The notes: generated by a model not told the origin, from the letters alone. DNA of 64,000 nucleotides from Hymenobacter sp. GOD-10R (GCF_035609205.1 NZ_CP141184.1:3562501-3626500), one strand, 5' to 3'; positions 19,066 to 28,398 are shown, counted from the first letter of the stretch. A program made the numbers and translations.

Positions 19066-19191
19066 ATGAGAAAGCTGCTGTTGATCCTCGTGCTGCCGGC
19101 ATTACTGTTAACCGACTGCACGAACCGGTACCGCCAACTGAATACGGGCGGTGCTCGCCACACCCGAAGTAATTTTCACCGTCGCCCCTAG
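19066..19191 (+). CDS. Small lipoprotein, 41 residues
   Basis: ATG at 19066: a basic start (MRKLLLILVLPALLLTDC) with hydrophobic core and a lipobox-like LLTDC, Cys at residue 18, followed by a short Arg/His/Asn-rich mature part of about 24 residues. A tight hairpin with a T-run begins 6 nt after the stop, which supports this as a real transcription unit. Very short Bacteroidota lipoproteins of this kind are often missed; the function is unknown. Confidence 0.55.
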   Translation: MRKLLLILVLPALLLTDCTNRYRQLNTGGARHTRSNFHRRP

Positions 19192-19566
19192 TAAGAAAGC
19201 CTCAGTTCACACTGGGGCTTTTTTTGATATAGCGAAGAGCAGTCGAGACGGACATTGAAATGCTGCTCCTGCATGCACCCAATCTAGCTAATCGAGTGTG
19301 GACTCAGACTATTCTCCTCCCTCCTCCTATACAAGTGCGCGTAGTGCTGCCTAGAAAAGGCTAGGATAGCTATACGTCAAAAGCTCCGATGTTAATAAAA
19401 TCACACGACGCAACGATCCCTGCTAGCTTAAGCCAAAGAGGTTAAATAGACTCAAGCACGCATTGTGCCGACGAAATTTCTCCGTCGATAGCTCAGATGC
19501 TATCAGCGAGGTGTTGCTAAAAGGATTAGCGAAACGTAAATTCGCTGAAAACTTTCGCTATTCAGA
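19192..19566. other. Intergenic region with terminator
   Basis: It holds the terminator at 19197-19225 and then no recognisable element. A frame from 19463 overlaps the next gene in another phase and has gene-unlike composition. Confidence 0.35.
19197..19225 (+). terminator. Rho-independent terminator of the small lipoprotein gene
   Basis: Stem 19197-19206 with 19211-19220 (AAGCCTCAGT/ACTGGGGCTT, one G-T pair), 4-nt loop and T-run to 19225. Confidence 0.8.
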
Positions 19567-19992
19567 ATGGCAACTAGCAAAACAACTCGGCAAGTCATTG
19601 TTACTGATGAGCACTCACTATACGAGTCCGAGCCCAATAGTCTATATCCTGATGAAGCACAAGAAGAGATACTGGATGCCTCCTTGTGCCTTAGTTGCGG
19701 AGAGCCTCTCGCCTGGCACGAAGTAGCTTGTAGCACATCACCTGTGCCTATTCCGGAAGCCGATGCTTCAGAAGAAACCAGTACTCTCCTGCGTAGTCCT
19801 GCTTCCTGCTTTGCTTATGCGTTGGGTCAGCCAGTACAACCTACTCCTGGTGCACCAGCGCGTAATATTATCTGGCGTGGCCAGATGAAAGAGCGTCACC
19901 CACGTACCAAGTTATGGCTCCGCGTGAATGTGTACCAATTAGATGACGGCCATTGGGACTGCTACCGTGAAGATGAGCTGCAAGCCGCTTAA
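19567..19992 (+). CDS. Hypothetical protein, 141 residues, single CxxC
   Basis: The family is not recognised. The acidic N-terminal third ends in a CLSCGEPLAWHE motif (about residues 41-52), which resembles half of a zinc ribbon, with further Cys residues downstream. The C-terminal 45 residues (RNIIWRGQMKERHP... VYQLDDGHWDCYRED) are well-balanced and protein-like, favouring this frame over the overlapping one. It is soluble and probably cytoplasmic. It stands alone in the gene-poor region, followed by a hairpin/T-run. Confidence 0.5.
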   Translation: MATSKTTRQVIVTDEHSLYESEPNSLYPDEAQEEILDASLCLSCGEPLAWHEVACSTSPVPIPEADASEETSTLLRSPASCFAYALGQPVQPTPGAPARNIIWRGQMKERHPRTKLWLRVNVYQLDDGHWDCYREDELQAA

Positions 19993-20423
19993 AGTCTATT
20001 GAGCTACAACTACAAACCTGACGCTGCTGAGGCTAGCTTTGGCGTAGCCATTCACTCTTTTGTCTTTCCAAAGCTTCACTTAATTACTTTATTAAGAAGC
20101 TTATCAATTTCGATAAGTTGTTTTTGCAGGTGGCGTAAAACCTAGATAGTTGACTTATACGAACATGCGCCTAAGCTACCGCGTGTTCATCTATCTAATA
20201 CTCGCATCGGCCATTTCGCACCCGGCAGATTGCATATCTAGTTTTTAAGTCACCACTGCTACTCGGGAGCCGTCATTGGACGCTGGGTCGTCGCTGGTTA
20301 ATGGATACCTACGTAGATGTTGTCATGGCGAGTTATCGTACCCAGCGGATATTACTTCAAAGAATCTGGAGCCTGGGAGCAGGCTATTGGTTTTGACCCG
20401 AGTTAGCAATCCGATACAGCATG
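19993..20423. other. Intergenic region between convergent genes, with terminator
   Basis: 431 bases that hold the AT-rich hairpins at 20071-20125 and otherwise nothing identified. Short frames here lack protein-like composition. Confidence 0.35.
20071..20125 (+). terminator. Tandem AT-rich hairpins with T-run
   Basis: An imperfect hairpin at 20071-20102 (AAGCTT arms with a CTTAAT/ATTAAG inner stem) is followed by a second stem, 20100-20105 with 20112-20117 (CTTATC/GATAAG), and a T-rich tract. It probably terminates the 141-residue gene. Confidence 0.5.
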
Positions 20424-21005
20424 TTATTGATATGTGCGTTGCCAGAAGCGATACCAATTTCTATTAGCAGGATAATGGCGGGTGGGAGCAAGATTATTAA
20501 CAACGACTGCAACTAGCAGTAACAATAGAACACCTGTAAGCACGGGCATTAATACATACCCGTAACCGAGCGCCCTCAACTGAGGTGAGCCAATGATGGC
20601 AATCAACGCTGTAGCCCCGCCAGGTGGATGCAGCGTTTTGGTGATTTGCATTCCTATAATGGAAAGTGATACGGCCAACGCGGCTGCCAACCATAATTGT
20701 TGCGGGATGAACTGATGCACAGTCACCCCGATAACAGCACTAAGTACATGGCCGCCCACGAGGTTGCGCGGTTGTGCTAAAGGGCTATTGATAACGCCAT
20801 AAATGAGAACCGACGAGGCACCAAACGAGCCAATGAGCAACGGTGCATCCGCTGGGGCAAGGCGATATTGACTGAGTAAGCCAATTAGACCGATACCTAG
20901 GAAGGCACCTAGAAAGGTCCAGAGGTGCTCTTTATAATCAAATAAGGTTTCCTTATATACAATCACCTTGAGCCGGCGCGTATGGCGTCGTAGTCTGGTT
21001 CGCAT
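20424..21005 (-). CDS. HPP-family integral membrane protein
   Basis: 193 residues from the ATG at 21005 (MRTRLRRHTRRLKV); the frame extends to 21101 with unlikely residues. After a basic N-terminus come four or five transmembrane helices. The family signature HPPGGATALIAIIG is present (about residue 125), with the conserved GSFGASSVLIY and PLAQPRNLVGGH segments before it. HPP proteins are inner-membrane proteins; some cyanobacterial and plant members transport nitrite, but most are uncharacterised. No nitrogen-assimilation genes are nearby, so the substrate is unknown. It converges on the 141-residue gene. Confidence 0.85.
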   Translation of the reverse strand: MRTRLRRHTRRLKVIVYKETLFDYKEHLWTFLGAFLGIGLIGLLSQYRLAPADAPLLIGSFGASSVLIYGVINSPLAQPRNLVGGHVLSAVIGVTVHQFIPQQLWLAAALAVSLSIIGMQITKTLHPPGGATALIAIIGSPQLRALGYGYVLMPVLTGVLLLLLVAVVVNNLAPTRHYPANRNWYRFWQRTYQ

Positions 21006-21152
21006 AGATTCAAAAAGGTAAACGCTGTTCTTACGCTGTTTCGTCGGTAAGCGTATGGCAGAGAAGCACAACGAACATACCCGCTCCGGGAGGCAGAACA
21101 CAAGCTACAGAAACAAACTTTAGTCTTCCGAAGTATCGCCTGAGAAAACGAG

Positions 21153-21181
21153 AACGGCCTTCCTGAATCAGGAAGGCCGTT
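21153..21181 (-). terminator. Terminator hairpin downstream of the tRNA gene
   Basis: Perfect 13-bp stem (AACGGCCTTCCTG and complement) around a 3-nt loop, 6 nt beyond the tRNA 3' end on the minus strand. The U-run is weak. Confidence 0.65.
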
Positions 21182-21186
21182 TCTTG

Positions 21187-21260
21187 TAGCGGGGACGAGA
21201 GTTGAACTCGTGACCTCAGGGTTATGAATCCTGTGCTCTAACCAACTGAGCTACCCCGCC
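21187..21260 (-). tRNA. tRNA with CAU anticodon (elongator Met, or Ile2)
   Basis: The minus strand folds as a 74-nt cloverleaf: acceptor GGCGGGG/CCCCGCT (terminal G-U), D-arm GCTC/GAGC, anticodon arm CAGGA-TTCATAA-CCCTG with anticodon CAT, and T-arm ACGAG-TTCAACT-CTCGT. CCA is not encoded. It lacks the initiator features (no GGG/CCC in the anticodon stem, position 1-72 paired), so it is elongator Met or the Ile2 tRNA modified by TilS; sequence alone does not separate these safely. Confidence 0.9.
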
Positions 21261-21273
21261 GCGTTTGGTGCCG

Positions 21274-21305
21274 CAAAGGTAGACACAAGATTTAACCTGA
21301 TGCAA
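21274..21305 (-). promoter_or_regulatory. Bacteroidota-type promoter of the tRNA gene
   Basis: On the minus strand TTG (21305-21303) is followed, 21 nt later, by TACCTTTG (21281-21274). This matches the Bacteroidota -33 TTG and -7 TAnnTTTG boxes. The -7 box ends 13 nt before the tRNA 5' end. Confidence 0.75.
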
Positions 21306-21392
21306 GCGTTGTAGAAAAAAAAGATTTGTATATTGGTTGCAGCCATCCAAAATCTGCGCTGATGGCCTAACACCTATTTTGCCGCTTTGCTT

Positions 21393-21806
21393 ATGCCGCT
21401 CTCTGCTACTCGTACGAAGCACCGTTTTATGGTAGAATACCCGGTCAATGCTTCACCAAAGATATTGTATCCGTATTTAGCTTCACCTTCTGGTCTGGGT
21501 CAATGGTTCTGCCAAGAAGTACGCCTCGAAGAAAATCAACGCTATAACTTCATCTGGGACAATCAGTCCCACTTTGCTGAGCTCAACTCGCATCGCACCA
21601 ACCGCTCGGTGCGTTTTGTGTTTTTAGACCAGGACAAGCGTCCGATGACCGATGCCAACTACCTCGATTTCACCATCGAAGAATCTCAGCTAACCCAAGA
21701 AGTGTTCTTGCGGGTGCTGGATTACTCGGAGGAAACGGACGATATCGAACTTCAGGAAATGTGGGATGGTTTAGTGCAACAACTACGTGAGTTGGTTGGC
21801 GGCTAG
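21393..21806 (+). CDS. START-like domain protein
   Basis: 137 residues from the ATG at 21393. The sequence has the SRPBCC/START-like helix-grip layout seen in small Bacteroidota proteins: an N-terminal strand (KHRFMVEYPVNASPKILYPYLASP), a GLGQWFCQEV turn, central strands (YNFIWDNQSHFAELNS, RFVFLDQD) and a C-terminal helix (ELQEMWDGLVQQLRELVGG). Such folds bind hydrophobic ligands, but none is known here. It is cytoplasmic. It precedes the LptF/G-type permease gene on the same strand with about a 110-nt gap. Confidence 0.75.
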   Translation: MPLSATRTKHRFMVEYPVNASPKILYPYLASPSGLGQWFCQEVRLEENQRYNFIWDNQSHFAELNSHRTNRSVRFVFLDQDKRPMTDANYLDFTIEESQLTQEVFLRVLDYSEETDDIELQEMWDGLVQQLRELVGG

Positions 21807-21915
21807 GTTTTTCTATTAATTCAAAGGAAACGGGCGCGAAACGAGCCGTATCTTCGTTTCGCATTTACGCTTAGCACGCCAAGCGCCGCTTACGGGTAAC
21901 GCGTGTCCGATTCTC

Positions 21916-23346
21916 ATGAAAAAACTTGATAAGTTGATTCTAAAGGCCTTCGCTGGGCCTTTCTTTCTCACTTTCGCGGTCGTGCAGTTTATCCTGCTCA
22001 CTCAATACATGCTCAAATATCTCGATGACCTAGTCGGCAAAGATCTAGGTATTGGGGTAATTGGGCAATTGCTGTTCTTTTTCAGCGTGCTGATGGTGCC
22101 TATTTCGCTGCCATTAGCGGTGCTTCTCTCCTCCCTCATGACGTATGGTCAGCTAGGTGAGCACCACGAACTGACTGCCATTAAAAGTTCAGGCATTTCG
22201 CTGACTCGCATCCTGCGGCCGGTGCTGGTTGTTAGCGTGGCACTATCAATATTTGCCTTCTGGTTTAATGATACCATCGTGCCCAAGGCAAATCTTGGTG
22301 CTTACAGTCTCCTCTGGGACGTACGTCAGCAGAAACTAGCGCTGGATATTCGGCCAGGGGTGTTCTACAATGGTATTCCGGGCTACACGATCAAAGTGAA
22401 TCAGAAGCTGGGAAAGAACGGCGATATCCTGATGGGGGTTATGATCTATGACCACACGAATGGCCGGGGCAATTCTACGATGATCTTGGCCGACTCTGGG
22501 CGCATGTTCACGCGCTTTGGCGGGCAATATCTAGGCTTGGAGCTGTTCCGCGGGCAGACGTTTGTAGAACAACCCGACACCCGTGACCGCTCCGGAGCGA
22601 GCTTTATTCGCCAGGCTTTCTCGCGTAACATGATTACGTTCTCACTAGCATCTTTCGACCTAAATCGCACCAGGCAAGAGCTTTTCGCTGAGAACCGGAT
22701 GATGAAAAACATTCCGCAACTGGTAAAAGCGGCTGACTCTTTACACTCCCGCTTAACGCTACAGCGACGCAGTTTGATTCAGCAGTTGAACCCTTACTAT
22801 ACCTACCTTCGCCTCGATACGACTGGTCAAGCTTCCAACCGACGCATTGAAAAACTGCAGGTTCCGGCAACACGGTTGCCTGCTTTGCAGGTTGGCATTG
22901 TGCAACAAGCCACTAACCGGGCTCGCAACGTGCGCTCATTTGTTGGCTCTTCGGGCGAGCAGCTCAGCAACCTAGGCAAAGACGCTAGTGGCTTTCGTAT
23001 TGAGATCTTTCGCAAGTACACTCAATCAGCGGCCATTTTAGTTATGTTCCTCATTGGGGCACCACTCGGCGCTATCATTAAGAAGGGCGGTTTAGGGGTT
23101 CCTATTCTCGTCGCTATTCTGTTCTTCATTATCTACTACGTCATCTCGATTATTGGGGAAAAACAGGGTCGTGAAGGCATAATTCCGGTGGGTCTAGGTA
23201 TGTGGATGGCCGACTGCATCTTGCTTCCTATCGGCCTATTTTTCCTGTACCAGGCTCGCAACGATTCAGGGTTGCTGGAAGTAGATTTCTGGCGTCGTCT
23301 TCCAGCTAAGATCCGATGGCCGTTTCGAGGGTACCAGCGAGGCTGA
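21916..23346 (+). CDS. LptF/LptG family lipopolysaccharide export permease
   Basis: 476 residues of the YjgP/YjgQ family. Three N-terminal transmembrane segments (from FFLTFAVVQFILLTQYML, LLFFFSVLMVPISLPLAVLL and LRPVLVVSVALSIFAFWF) precede a large periplasmic beta-jellyroll with an inserted helical stretch (about residues 255-355), and three more transmembrane segments close the protein (SAAILVMFLIGAPLGAII onward). It partners with the LptB ATPase to extract LPS from the inner membrane. Bacteroidota often carry one or more copies; F versus G cannot be decided here. No T-run follows, and a fresh promoter appears before rpsO. Confidence 0.9.
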   Translation: MKKLDKLILKAFAGPFFLTFAVVQFILLTQYMLKYLDDLVGKDLGIGVIGQLLFFFSVLMVPISLPLAVLLSSLMTYGQLGEHHELTAIKSSGISLTRILRPVLVVSVALSIFAFWFNDTIVPKANLGAYSLLWDVRQQKLALDIRPGVFYNGIPGYTIKVNQKLGKNGDILMGVMIYDHTNGRGNSTMILADSGRMFTRFGGQYLGLELFRGQTFVEQPDTRDRSGASFIRQAFSRNMITFSLASFDLNRTRQELFAENRMMKNIPQLVKAADSLHSRLTLQRRSLIQQLNPYYTYLRLDTTGQASNRRIEKLQVPATRLPALQVGIVQQATNRARNVRSFVGSSGEQLSNLGKDASGFRIEIFRKYTQSAAILVMFLIGAPLGAIIKKGGLGVPILVAILFFIIYYVISIIGEKQGREGIIPVGLGMWMADCILLPIGLFFLYQARNDSGLLEVDFWRRLPAKIRWPFRGYQRG

Positions 23347-23434
23347 TTTTCAACAATTGGCTTAGCCGTCAATTAGTCACTGAAGACTAAACCAGATTAT
23401 AGAAATGCTGGCAGAGTGCCTTAATAAATGAGAA

Positions 23435-23461
23435 TTGGCAACTAAAAATCTGCTATCTTTG
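23435..23461 (+). promoter_or_regulatory. Promoter of rpsO
   Basis: TTG at 23435-23437 and TATCTTTG at 23454-23461 match the Bacteroidota -33 and -7 boxes, although the 16-nt spacer is shorter than usual. The start codon lies 74 nt downstream, leaving a leader where S15 autoregulation could act. Confidence 0.65.
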
Positions 23462-23534
23462 CAGCCACCCCGAAATGCGGGGTATAAATTTTCTTTTTTC
23501 ACGCTTAATCCAAGACGGGGTAACCTATCTGCCG

Positions 23535-23810
23535 ATGAAACTCACTACCGAAGCAAAACAGGCTATTTTCGAGAAGAACAGCCTGGCTAAAACTGCCACC
23601 GATACCGGTTCGGCTGAATCGCAAATTGCACTGTTCACCCACCGTATCAATCACCTGACTGAACACCTTAAGGTGAACAAGAAGGACTTCTCGACTCGTT
23701 TGGGCCTGCTCAAGCTTGTTGGTAAGCGTCGCCGTCTGTTGGACTACCTGCAGCACCGCGAGATCAACCGCTACCGCGCCATTATCAAGGAGTTGGGCAT
23801 TCGTAAGTAA
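23535..23810 (+). CDS. rpsO: 30S ribosomal protein S15
   Basis: 91 residues from the ATG at 23535, the usual S15 length; the open frame upstream (to 23475) is leader. Hallmarks are present: [45 protein letters not shown] and the C-terminal [14 protein letters not shown]15 binds 16S rRNA helices 20-22 early in 30S assembly. It is followed by a terminator and then pnp, the conserved rpsO-pnp order. Confidence 0.98.
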   Translation: MKLTTEAKQAIFEKNSLAKTATDTGSAESQIALFTHRINHLTEHLKVNKKDFSTRLGLLKLVGKRRRLLDYLQHREINRYRAIIKELGIRK

Positions 23811-23822
23811 GCCCACCCGCTG

Positions 23823-23862
23823 GAGTAGGGAGCCCTCAACCAGGGTTCCCTACTCTTTTTTT
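23823..23862 (+). terminator. Terminator between rpsO and pnp
   Basis: 14-bp stem with one mismatch (23823-23836 with 23842-23855) and a T-run at 23855-23862. Confidence 0.85.
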
Positions 23863-23997
23863 ATGCAGAGTAGCCACCTTTTTTGCCTATTCTGTTGTTC
23901 TATTCTTGGAAGTAGAAATACCTAGAGTAAAACGGCGCTGCTACAAGCCCGTTTTTTTGGTTACTCGCCCGCTGTCGCTGTTTCAAGCAAACTGAAG

Positions 23998-26157
23998 ATG
24001 CCCAATTACAACGCTATTACCAAATCTATTACCCTGCCTGACGGCCGACTTATTACTATCGAAACCGGCAAGCTAGCAAAGCAGGCCGACGGTTCGGTTG
24101 TCGTACGCCTAGGTGACGCCATGCTGCTAGCTACAGTGGTATCGCAACCTAGCCAGCGTGAGGGAGTAGATTTCCTGCCTCTTTCGGTAGACTATCAAGA
24201 AAAATTCGGCTCGGCCGGTAAGATCCCTGGTTCATTCCAGCGCCGCGAAGGTCGTCTATCAGACTACGAGATTCTTGTATCACGTTTGGTAGACCGCATT
24301 CTGCGGCCCATGTTCCCCAAAGACTATCACTACGAAGTGCAGGTGATGATTTCCCTCATTTCGGCCGATAAAGAAGTACAACCCGACGCCTTAGCAGCTC
24401 TAGCTGCTTCGGCAGCTCTATCAATATCTGACATTCCGTTTGCTGGTCCTATCTCGGAAGTACGAGTAGCTCGCATCGACGGTAAGCTGCAGATCAACCC
24501 CAAGAGCGCTGATATTGCCCGTGCCGACATTGATCTGATTGTAGGTGCTACCATCGACTCTGTAGCCATGGTAGAAGGCGAAATGAGCGAAGTAAGCGAG
24601 GAGGAGATGGTGGAAGCCATCGCTGCCGGACACGAAGCAATCAAAGACCAAATTCGCGTGCAGCAGGAACTCGCCGCGGCTGTAGAGAAAGCAGCCGTAA
24701 AGCGTGAGTACCCACAGTACGATGAGAACGACGAGCTAAAGCAGCGTATCACCGAAGGCATTTACCAAAAAGCCTACGAGATTGCCCGATCCGGCAACAC
24801 TAGCAAAGAAGGCCGTAAGGCAGGCTTTAGCGAAGTAAAAAAAGCGTTCTTAGCAACTCTGCTAGAGGAGCAGCCTGAGTTGGACATGAAAATGTTCAGC
24901 CGCTACTATGGCTCAGCTGAGAAGAAAGCGATTCGTGATATGATGATCAAGGAGCGCGTGCGCTTGGATGGTCGTCAGCTTGAAGAGATCCGCCCCATCT
25001 GGAGTGAGGTAAACTACCTACCTGGTGCCCACGGCTCAGCGGTATTTACCCGTGGTGAAACACAATCTTTGACCACTGTAACCCTCGGCACCAAGCTCGA
25101 TGAACAAATCATCGACTCAGCTATGTACTCGGGATACAGCAAGTTCATGCTGCACTATAACTTCCCCGCTTTCTCGACGGGTGAAGTGAAACCTAGCCGC
25201 GGACCAGGCCGTCGTGAAATTGGTCACGGCAACTTAGCTCTGCGCTCGTTGAAGAAAGTGCTTCCTGCTGAGGAAGAGAATCCTTATACCATCCGTATCG
25301 TGTCGGACATTCTCGAGTCGAACGGCTCTAGCTCGATGGCTACGGTGTGCGCCGGCTCACTGGCGTTGATGGATGCAGGTATCAAAGTAAAATCGGCAGT
25401 AGCCGGTATTGCGATGGGCCTAGTACAAGACAAAGACACCAAAGAGTATGCTGTACTCAGCGATATTCTCGGTGATGAAGACCACCTAGGTGACATGGAC
25501 TTCAAGGTGACAGGTACCGAAAAAGGTATCACGGCTTGCCAGATGGACATTAAGATTCAGAATTTGTCGTTTGACATTCTGACCAAGGCGCTGCACCAAG
25601 CCCGCGCCGGCCGCTTGCATATCCTAGGTGAAATGGCCAAGACGATCAGCGGTCCTGCTGCTGATTTGAAGCCGCATACACCTCGCTCGCACAAGATGCT
25701 GATCGACAAAGAATACATTGGTGCCGTTATCGGACCTGGTGGTAAGGTCATTCAGCAAATTCAGAAAGACACGAACGCGACTGTTATCATCGAAGAGAAA
25801 GATGAGAAAGGTCACGTGAGCATCTTCGCTTCGAACCAACCCGACATGGAAGCCGCTATTGGCCGCATTCGCGCCATTGCTGCCCAGCCAGAAGTTGGCG
25901 AGACCTACAAAGGCAAGGTACGTAGCATCCAACCTTACGGTGCTTTCGTAGAAATAATGCCTGGTAAGGATGGCTTGCTGCACATTTCTGAAGTCGGTCA
26001 CGAGCGCCTCAACAGCCTTGAGGGTGTGCTCGAAGTCGGTCAGGAAATTGACGTGAAGCTGCTTGACATTGACAAGAAAACCGGTAAGTACCGTCTCTCG
26101 CGGAAAGTGCTACTCCCTAAGCCGGAGCGCACAGCTGCTGACAACGGTGCTGCTTAG
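23998..26157 (+). CDS. pnp: Polyribonucleotide nucleotidyltransferase
   Basis: 719 residues, full length. Two RNase PH-like domains (about 10-220 and 320-545) flank an all-helical linker. A KH domain follows (about 565-620, with the [12 protein letters not shown]xxG loop) and then an S1 domain (about 635-705, [24 protein letters not shown]). PNPase degrades RNA 3' to 5' phosphorolytically and can add tails. The start agrees with the canonical N-terminus ([17 protein letters not shown]). It sits downstream of rpsO and upstream of rpoD, with a hairpin after its stop. Confidence 0.98.
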   Translation: MPNYNAITKSITLPDGRLITIETGKLAKQADGSVVVRLGDAMLLATVVSQPSQREGVDFLPLSVDYQEKFGSAGKIPGSFQRREGRLSDYEILVSRLVDRILRPMFPKDYHYEVQVMISLISADKEVQPDALAALAASAALSISDIPFAGPISEVRVARIDGKLQINPKSADIARADIDLIVGATIDSVAMVEGEMSEVSEEEMVEAIAAGHEAIKDQIRVQQELAAAVEKAAVKREYPQYDENDELKQRITEGIYQKAYEIARSGNTSKEGRKAGFSEVKKAFLATLLEEQPELDMKMFSRYYGSAEKKAIRDMMIKERVRLDGRQLEEIRPIWSEVNYLPGAHGSAVFTRGETQSLTTVTLGTKLDEQIIDSAMYSGYSKFMLHYNFPAFSTGEVKPSRGPGRREIGHGNLALRSLKKVLPAEEENPYTIRIVSDILESNGSSSMATVCAGSLALMDAGIKVKSAVAGIAMGLVQDKDTKEYAVLSDILGDEDHLGDMDFKVTGTEKGITACQMDIKIQNLSFDILTKALHQARAGRLHILGEMAKTISGPAADLKPHTPRSHKMLIDKEYIGAVIGPGGKVIQQIQKDTNATVIIEEKDEKGHVSIFASNQPDMEAAIGRIRAIAAQPEVGETYKGKVRSIQPYGAFVEIMPGKDGLLHISEVGHERLNSLEGVLEVGQEIDVKLLDIDKKTGKYRLSRKVLLPKPERTAADNGAA

Positions 26158-26179
26158 GTCTGCTTAGTCGAACTTTCGT

Positions 26180-26215
26180 GGATGCCGGTACGTTGATCCC
26201 AACTGACCGGCATCC
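26180..26215 (+). terminator. Hairpin between pnp and rpoD
   Basis: Perfect 10-bp arms (GGATGCCGGT at 26180-26189, complement at 26206-26215) with a 16-nt loop. There is no U-run, so it may be a processing or partial-termination structure. Confidence 0.45.
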
Positions 26216-26272
26216 ATTAGAAGGTAGCCACATGTTTAACTTTTATCGAATTATCATTCTTTCGCGCCCGCA

Positions 26273-27136
26273 ATGAGACAGCTTAAGATCAGCAAGCAGA
26301 TCACCAACCGCGAAAGCCAATCGCTGGATAAATACTTACAGGAGATTGGCAAGGTAGACCTGCTCACTCCCGACGAGGAGGTAACGCTGGCGCAGCGTAT
26401 TAAAGAAGGCGACCAACAAGCCCTGGAAAAGCTGACAAAAGCTAACCTGCGCTTTGTGGTGTCGGTAGCTAAGCAGTATCAAAACCAAGGTCTTTCGCTC
26501 GGCGACTTGATCAATGAAGGCAACTTAGGCCTGATCAAAGCAGCTAAGCGTTTTGATGAAACCCGCGGCTTTAAGTTTATTTCTTACGCCGTATGGTGGA
26601 TTCGCCAGTCGATTCTGCAAGCTCTAGCCGAACAGTCGCGTATTGTGCGTCTGCCGTTGAACCGCGTAGGTTCTTTGAACAAGATTTCTAAGTCATTTTC
26701 TGAATTGGAGCAAAAATTCGAGCGGGAGCCTTCGCCCGAAGAAATTGCTGAAGTTCTGGAGTTGACAACTTCCGAAGTGGTTGACACCCTGAAGATTTCG
26801 GGCCGCCACGTATCCGTGGATGCTCCTTTCGTCCAAGGTGAAGAAAACCGTCTCCTCGACGTACTGGAGAACGAAGACGAAGAGTCACCCGACATGGGTC
26901 TGATGAACGACTCGCTTCGCAAGGAAGTACAACGGGCGCTTTCCACACTTACGAAGCGTGAGGCCGACGTTATTACCCTGTACTTCGGTCTGAACGGTGA
27001 GCACTCGCTCACGCTGGAAGAAATCGGCGAAAAATTCAACCTAACGCGCGAACGGGTACGCCAGATTAAAGAGAAGGCCATCCGTCGCTTGCGCCACACT
27101 TCGCGTTCTAAAGCGCTGAAGCCCTACTTGGGATAA
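26273..27136 (+). CDS. rpoD: Primary RNA polymerase sigma factor RpoD/SigA (short Bacteroidota form)
   Basis: 287 residues, lacking the long region 1.1 of proteobacterial sigma-70, as is normal for Bacteroidota. Regions are in order: 1.2 ([20 protein letters not shown]), 2 ([44 protein letters not shown]), 3 ([20 protein letters not shown]...) and 4 ([30 protein letters not shown]). It directs transcription from the TTG/TAnnTTTG promoters noted in this window. A rho-independent terminator follows. Confidence 0.97.
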   Translation: MRQLKISKQITNRESQSLDKYLQEIGKVDLLTPDEEVTLAQRIKEGDQQALEKLTKANLRFVVSVAKQYQNQGLSLGDLINEGNLGLIKAAKRFDETRGFKFISYAVWWIRQSILQALAEQSRIVRLPLNRVGSLNKISKSFSELEQKFEREPSPEEIAEVLELTTSEVVDTLKISGRHVSVDAPFVQGEENRLLDVLENEDEESPDMGLMNDSLRKEVQRALSTLTKREADVITLYFGLNGEHSLTLEEIGEKFNLTRERVRQIKEKAIRRLRHTSRSKALKPYLG

Positions 27137-27157
27137 GCGAAGTACTTATCCAATTTT

Positions 27158-27187
27158 AAAAACCCCAGCCCAGCCGTTGGGGTTTTT
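27158..27187 (+). terminator. Terminator of rpoD
   Basis: AAAACCCCA paired with TGGGGTTTT around a 10-nt loop, ending in a T6 run. Confidence 0.85.
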
Positions 27188-27300
27188 TATTGCCAAACGG
27201 TTCCCCCCTTCTTCGGACACTTCGTCAGTTACTAGCCTAGGCATAGTTACTGCTTTGTACCCGTAAGGAATCGATTTCCACGCCACTACTTGCTGGCGCT

Positions 27301-27308
27301 TACCTTTG
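27301..27308 (+). promoter_or_regulatory. Probable -7 box of trxB
   Basis: TACCTTTG fits TAnnTTTG exactly and lies 38 nt before the trxB start. No properly spaced TTG is obvious upstream. Confidence 0.5.
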
Positions 27309-27345
27309 CACCCTTATTCAAAAGCAATTCTGCTTTTACCAAGCA

Positions 27346-28290
27346 ATGGAGACTACCCCTGAACACATCAAGTGTCTAATTATTGGCTCGGGCCCAGCCG
27401 GTTACACAGCGGCCATTTACGCAGCACGTGCTAACATGCAGCCCGTTATGTACCAGGGCTTGCAGCCTGGCGGGCAGTTGACCATCACCAACGACGTTGA
27501 AAATTTTCCGGGTTATCCGACCGGTGTGATGGGCCCGGAAATGATGGAAGACTTAAAGAAGCAAGCCGAACGCTTCGGCACTGATATTCGCTACGGACTT
27601 GCTACAGCGGTTGACTTTTCAGGACATCCGCACAAAGTAATTATCGACGAACGCAAGGAAATCACCGCAGATACCGTCATTATTGCCACTGGCGCCTCAG
27701 CCAAATGGCTAGGTCTAGAGTCGGAGGCGCGGCTGAATGGCTCGGGTGTATCGGCGTGTGCCGTGTGCGACGGCTTCTTCTACCGCGGACAAGAGGTGGC
27801 TATTGTAGGTGCCGGCGACACGGCAGCAGAAGAAGCCACTTACCTAGCTAATCTGTGCGAGAAAGTGTACATGATTGTGCGCAAAGGTGAAATGCGGGCC
27901 TCGAAGATTATGCAGAAGCGCGTGGTCGAAAACCCTAAGATTGAGGTATTGTGGAATAGCGTGACAGACGAAATTCTGGGTGAGCACGCGGTAGAAGCCG
28001 TACGGGTCAAGAATACGTTGACGCACGAAGCCCGTGAAATTCCGGTGAAAGGTTTCTTTGTGGCAATTGGGCACGAACCTAACTCTACCATCTTCCAGCC
28101 TTACTTGCACCACGACGAGCAAGGATACCTGAAAACTATTCCCGGTTCGGCTAAAACGAACGTTGATGGCGTGTTTGCCTGCGGCGACGTGCAGGATTAT
28201 ACCTACCGTCAGGCCGTAACCGCGGCCGGTTCGGGCTGCATGGCGGCGCTAGATGCTGAGCGCTTCCTAGCTGCTCTTGGCGAACACTAG
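27346..28290 (+). CDS. trxB: Thioredoxin reductase
   Basis: 314 residues. The FAD-binding motif is at the N-terminus (IGSGPAGYTAAIYAARA), the redox-active pair is C138-A-V-C141, the NADPH-binding motif is AIVGAGDTAAEEA, and the C-terminal FAD motif is GVFACGDVQDYTYRQAVTAAGSG. This is the classical low-molecular-weight TrxR, which reduces thioredoxin with NADPH in the cytoplasm. Length and motif spacing are normal. An exact -7 box lies 38 nt upstream of the start. Confidence 0.96.
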   Translation: METTPEHIKCLIIGSGPAGYTAAIYAARANMQPVMYQGLQPGGQLTITNDVENFPGYPTGVMGPEMMEDLKKQAERFGTDIRYGLATAVDFSGHPHKVIIDERKEITADTVIIATGASAKWLGLESEARLNGSGVSACAVCDGFFYRGQEVAIVGAGDTAAEEATYLANLCEKVYMIVRKGEMRASKIMQKRVVENPKIEVLWNSVTDEILGEHAVEAVRVKNTLTHEAREIPVKGFFVAIGHEPNSTIFQPYLHHDEQGYLKTIPGSAKTNVDGVFACGDVQDYTYRQAVTAAGSGCMAALDAERFLAALGEH

Positions 28291-28305
28291 AAAGAGCCTG
28301 GGTGA

Positions 28306-28350
28306 GGGAAGAGCTGAGTGGATGCTTTTTAGCAGTACTCAGCTCTTTCC
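28306..28350 (+). terminator. Hairpin after trxB
   Basis: 14-bp arms with one mismatch (28306-28319 with 28337-28350) around a T-rich loop, 15 nt after the trxB stop. Confidence 0.6.
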
Positions 28351-28398
28351 TTATTCACTTTCTTTTTACTCAGTTTCCTGACTATTCAATTACTCTTT

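Noticed and set aside
19463..19726. Frame overlapping the 141-residue gene
   Set aside because: It is out of phase with the more protein-like frame at 19567-19992 and its own C-terminus has atypical composition.
20276..20467. 63-codon plus-strand frame opposite the end of the HPP gene
   Set aside because: It overlaps the HPP coding region in antisense and has no recognisable features.
20071..21260. Possible tRNA-associated genomic island boundary
   Set aside because: The 3' end of the tRNA is not visibly repeated elsewhere in the gene-poor region, and no integrase is present.
21222..21422. Minus-strand frame ending in GGVAQLVRAQDS
   Set aside because: This is translation through the tRNA gene, a well-known false ORF.
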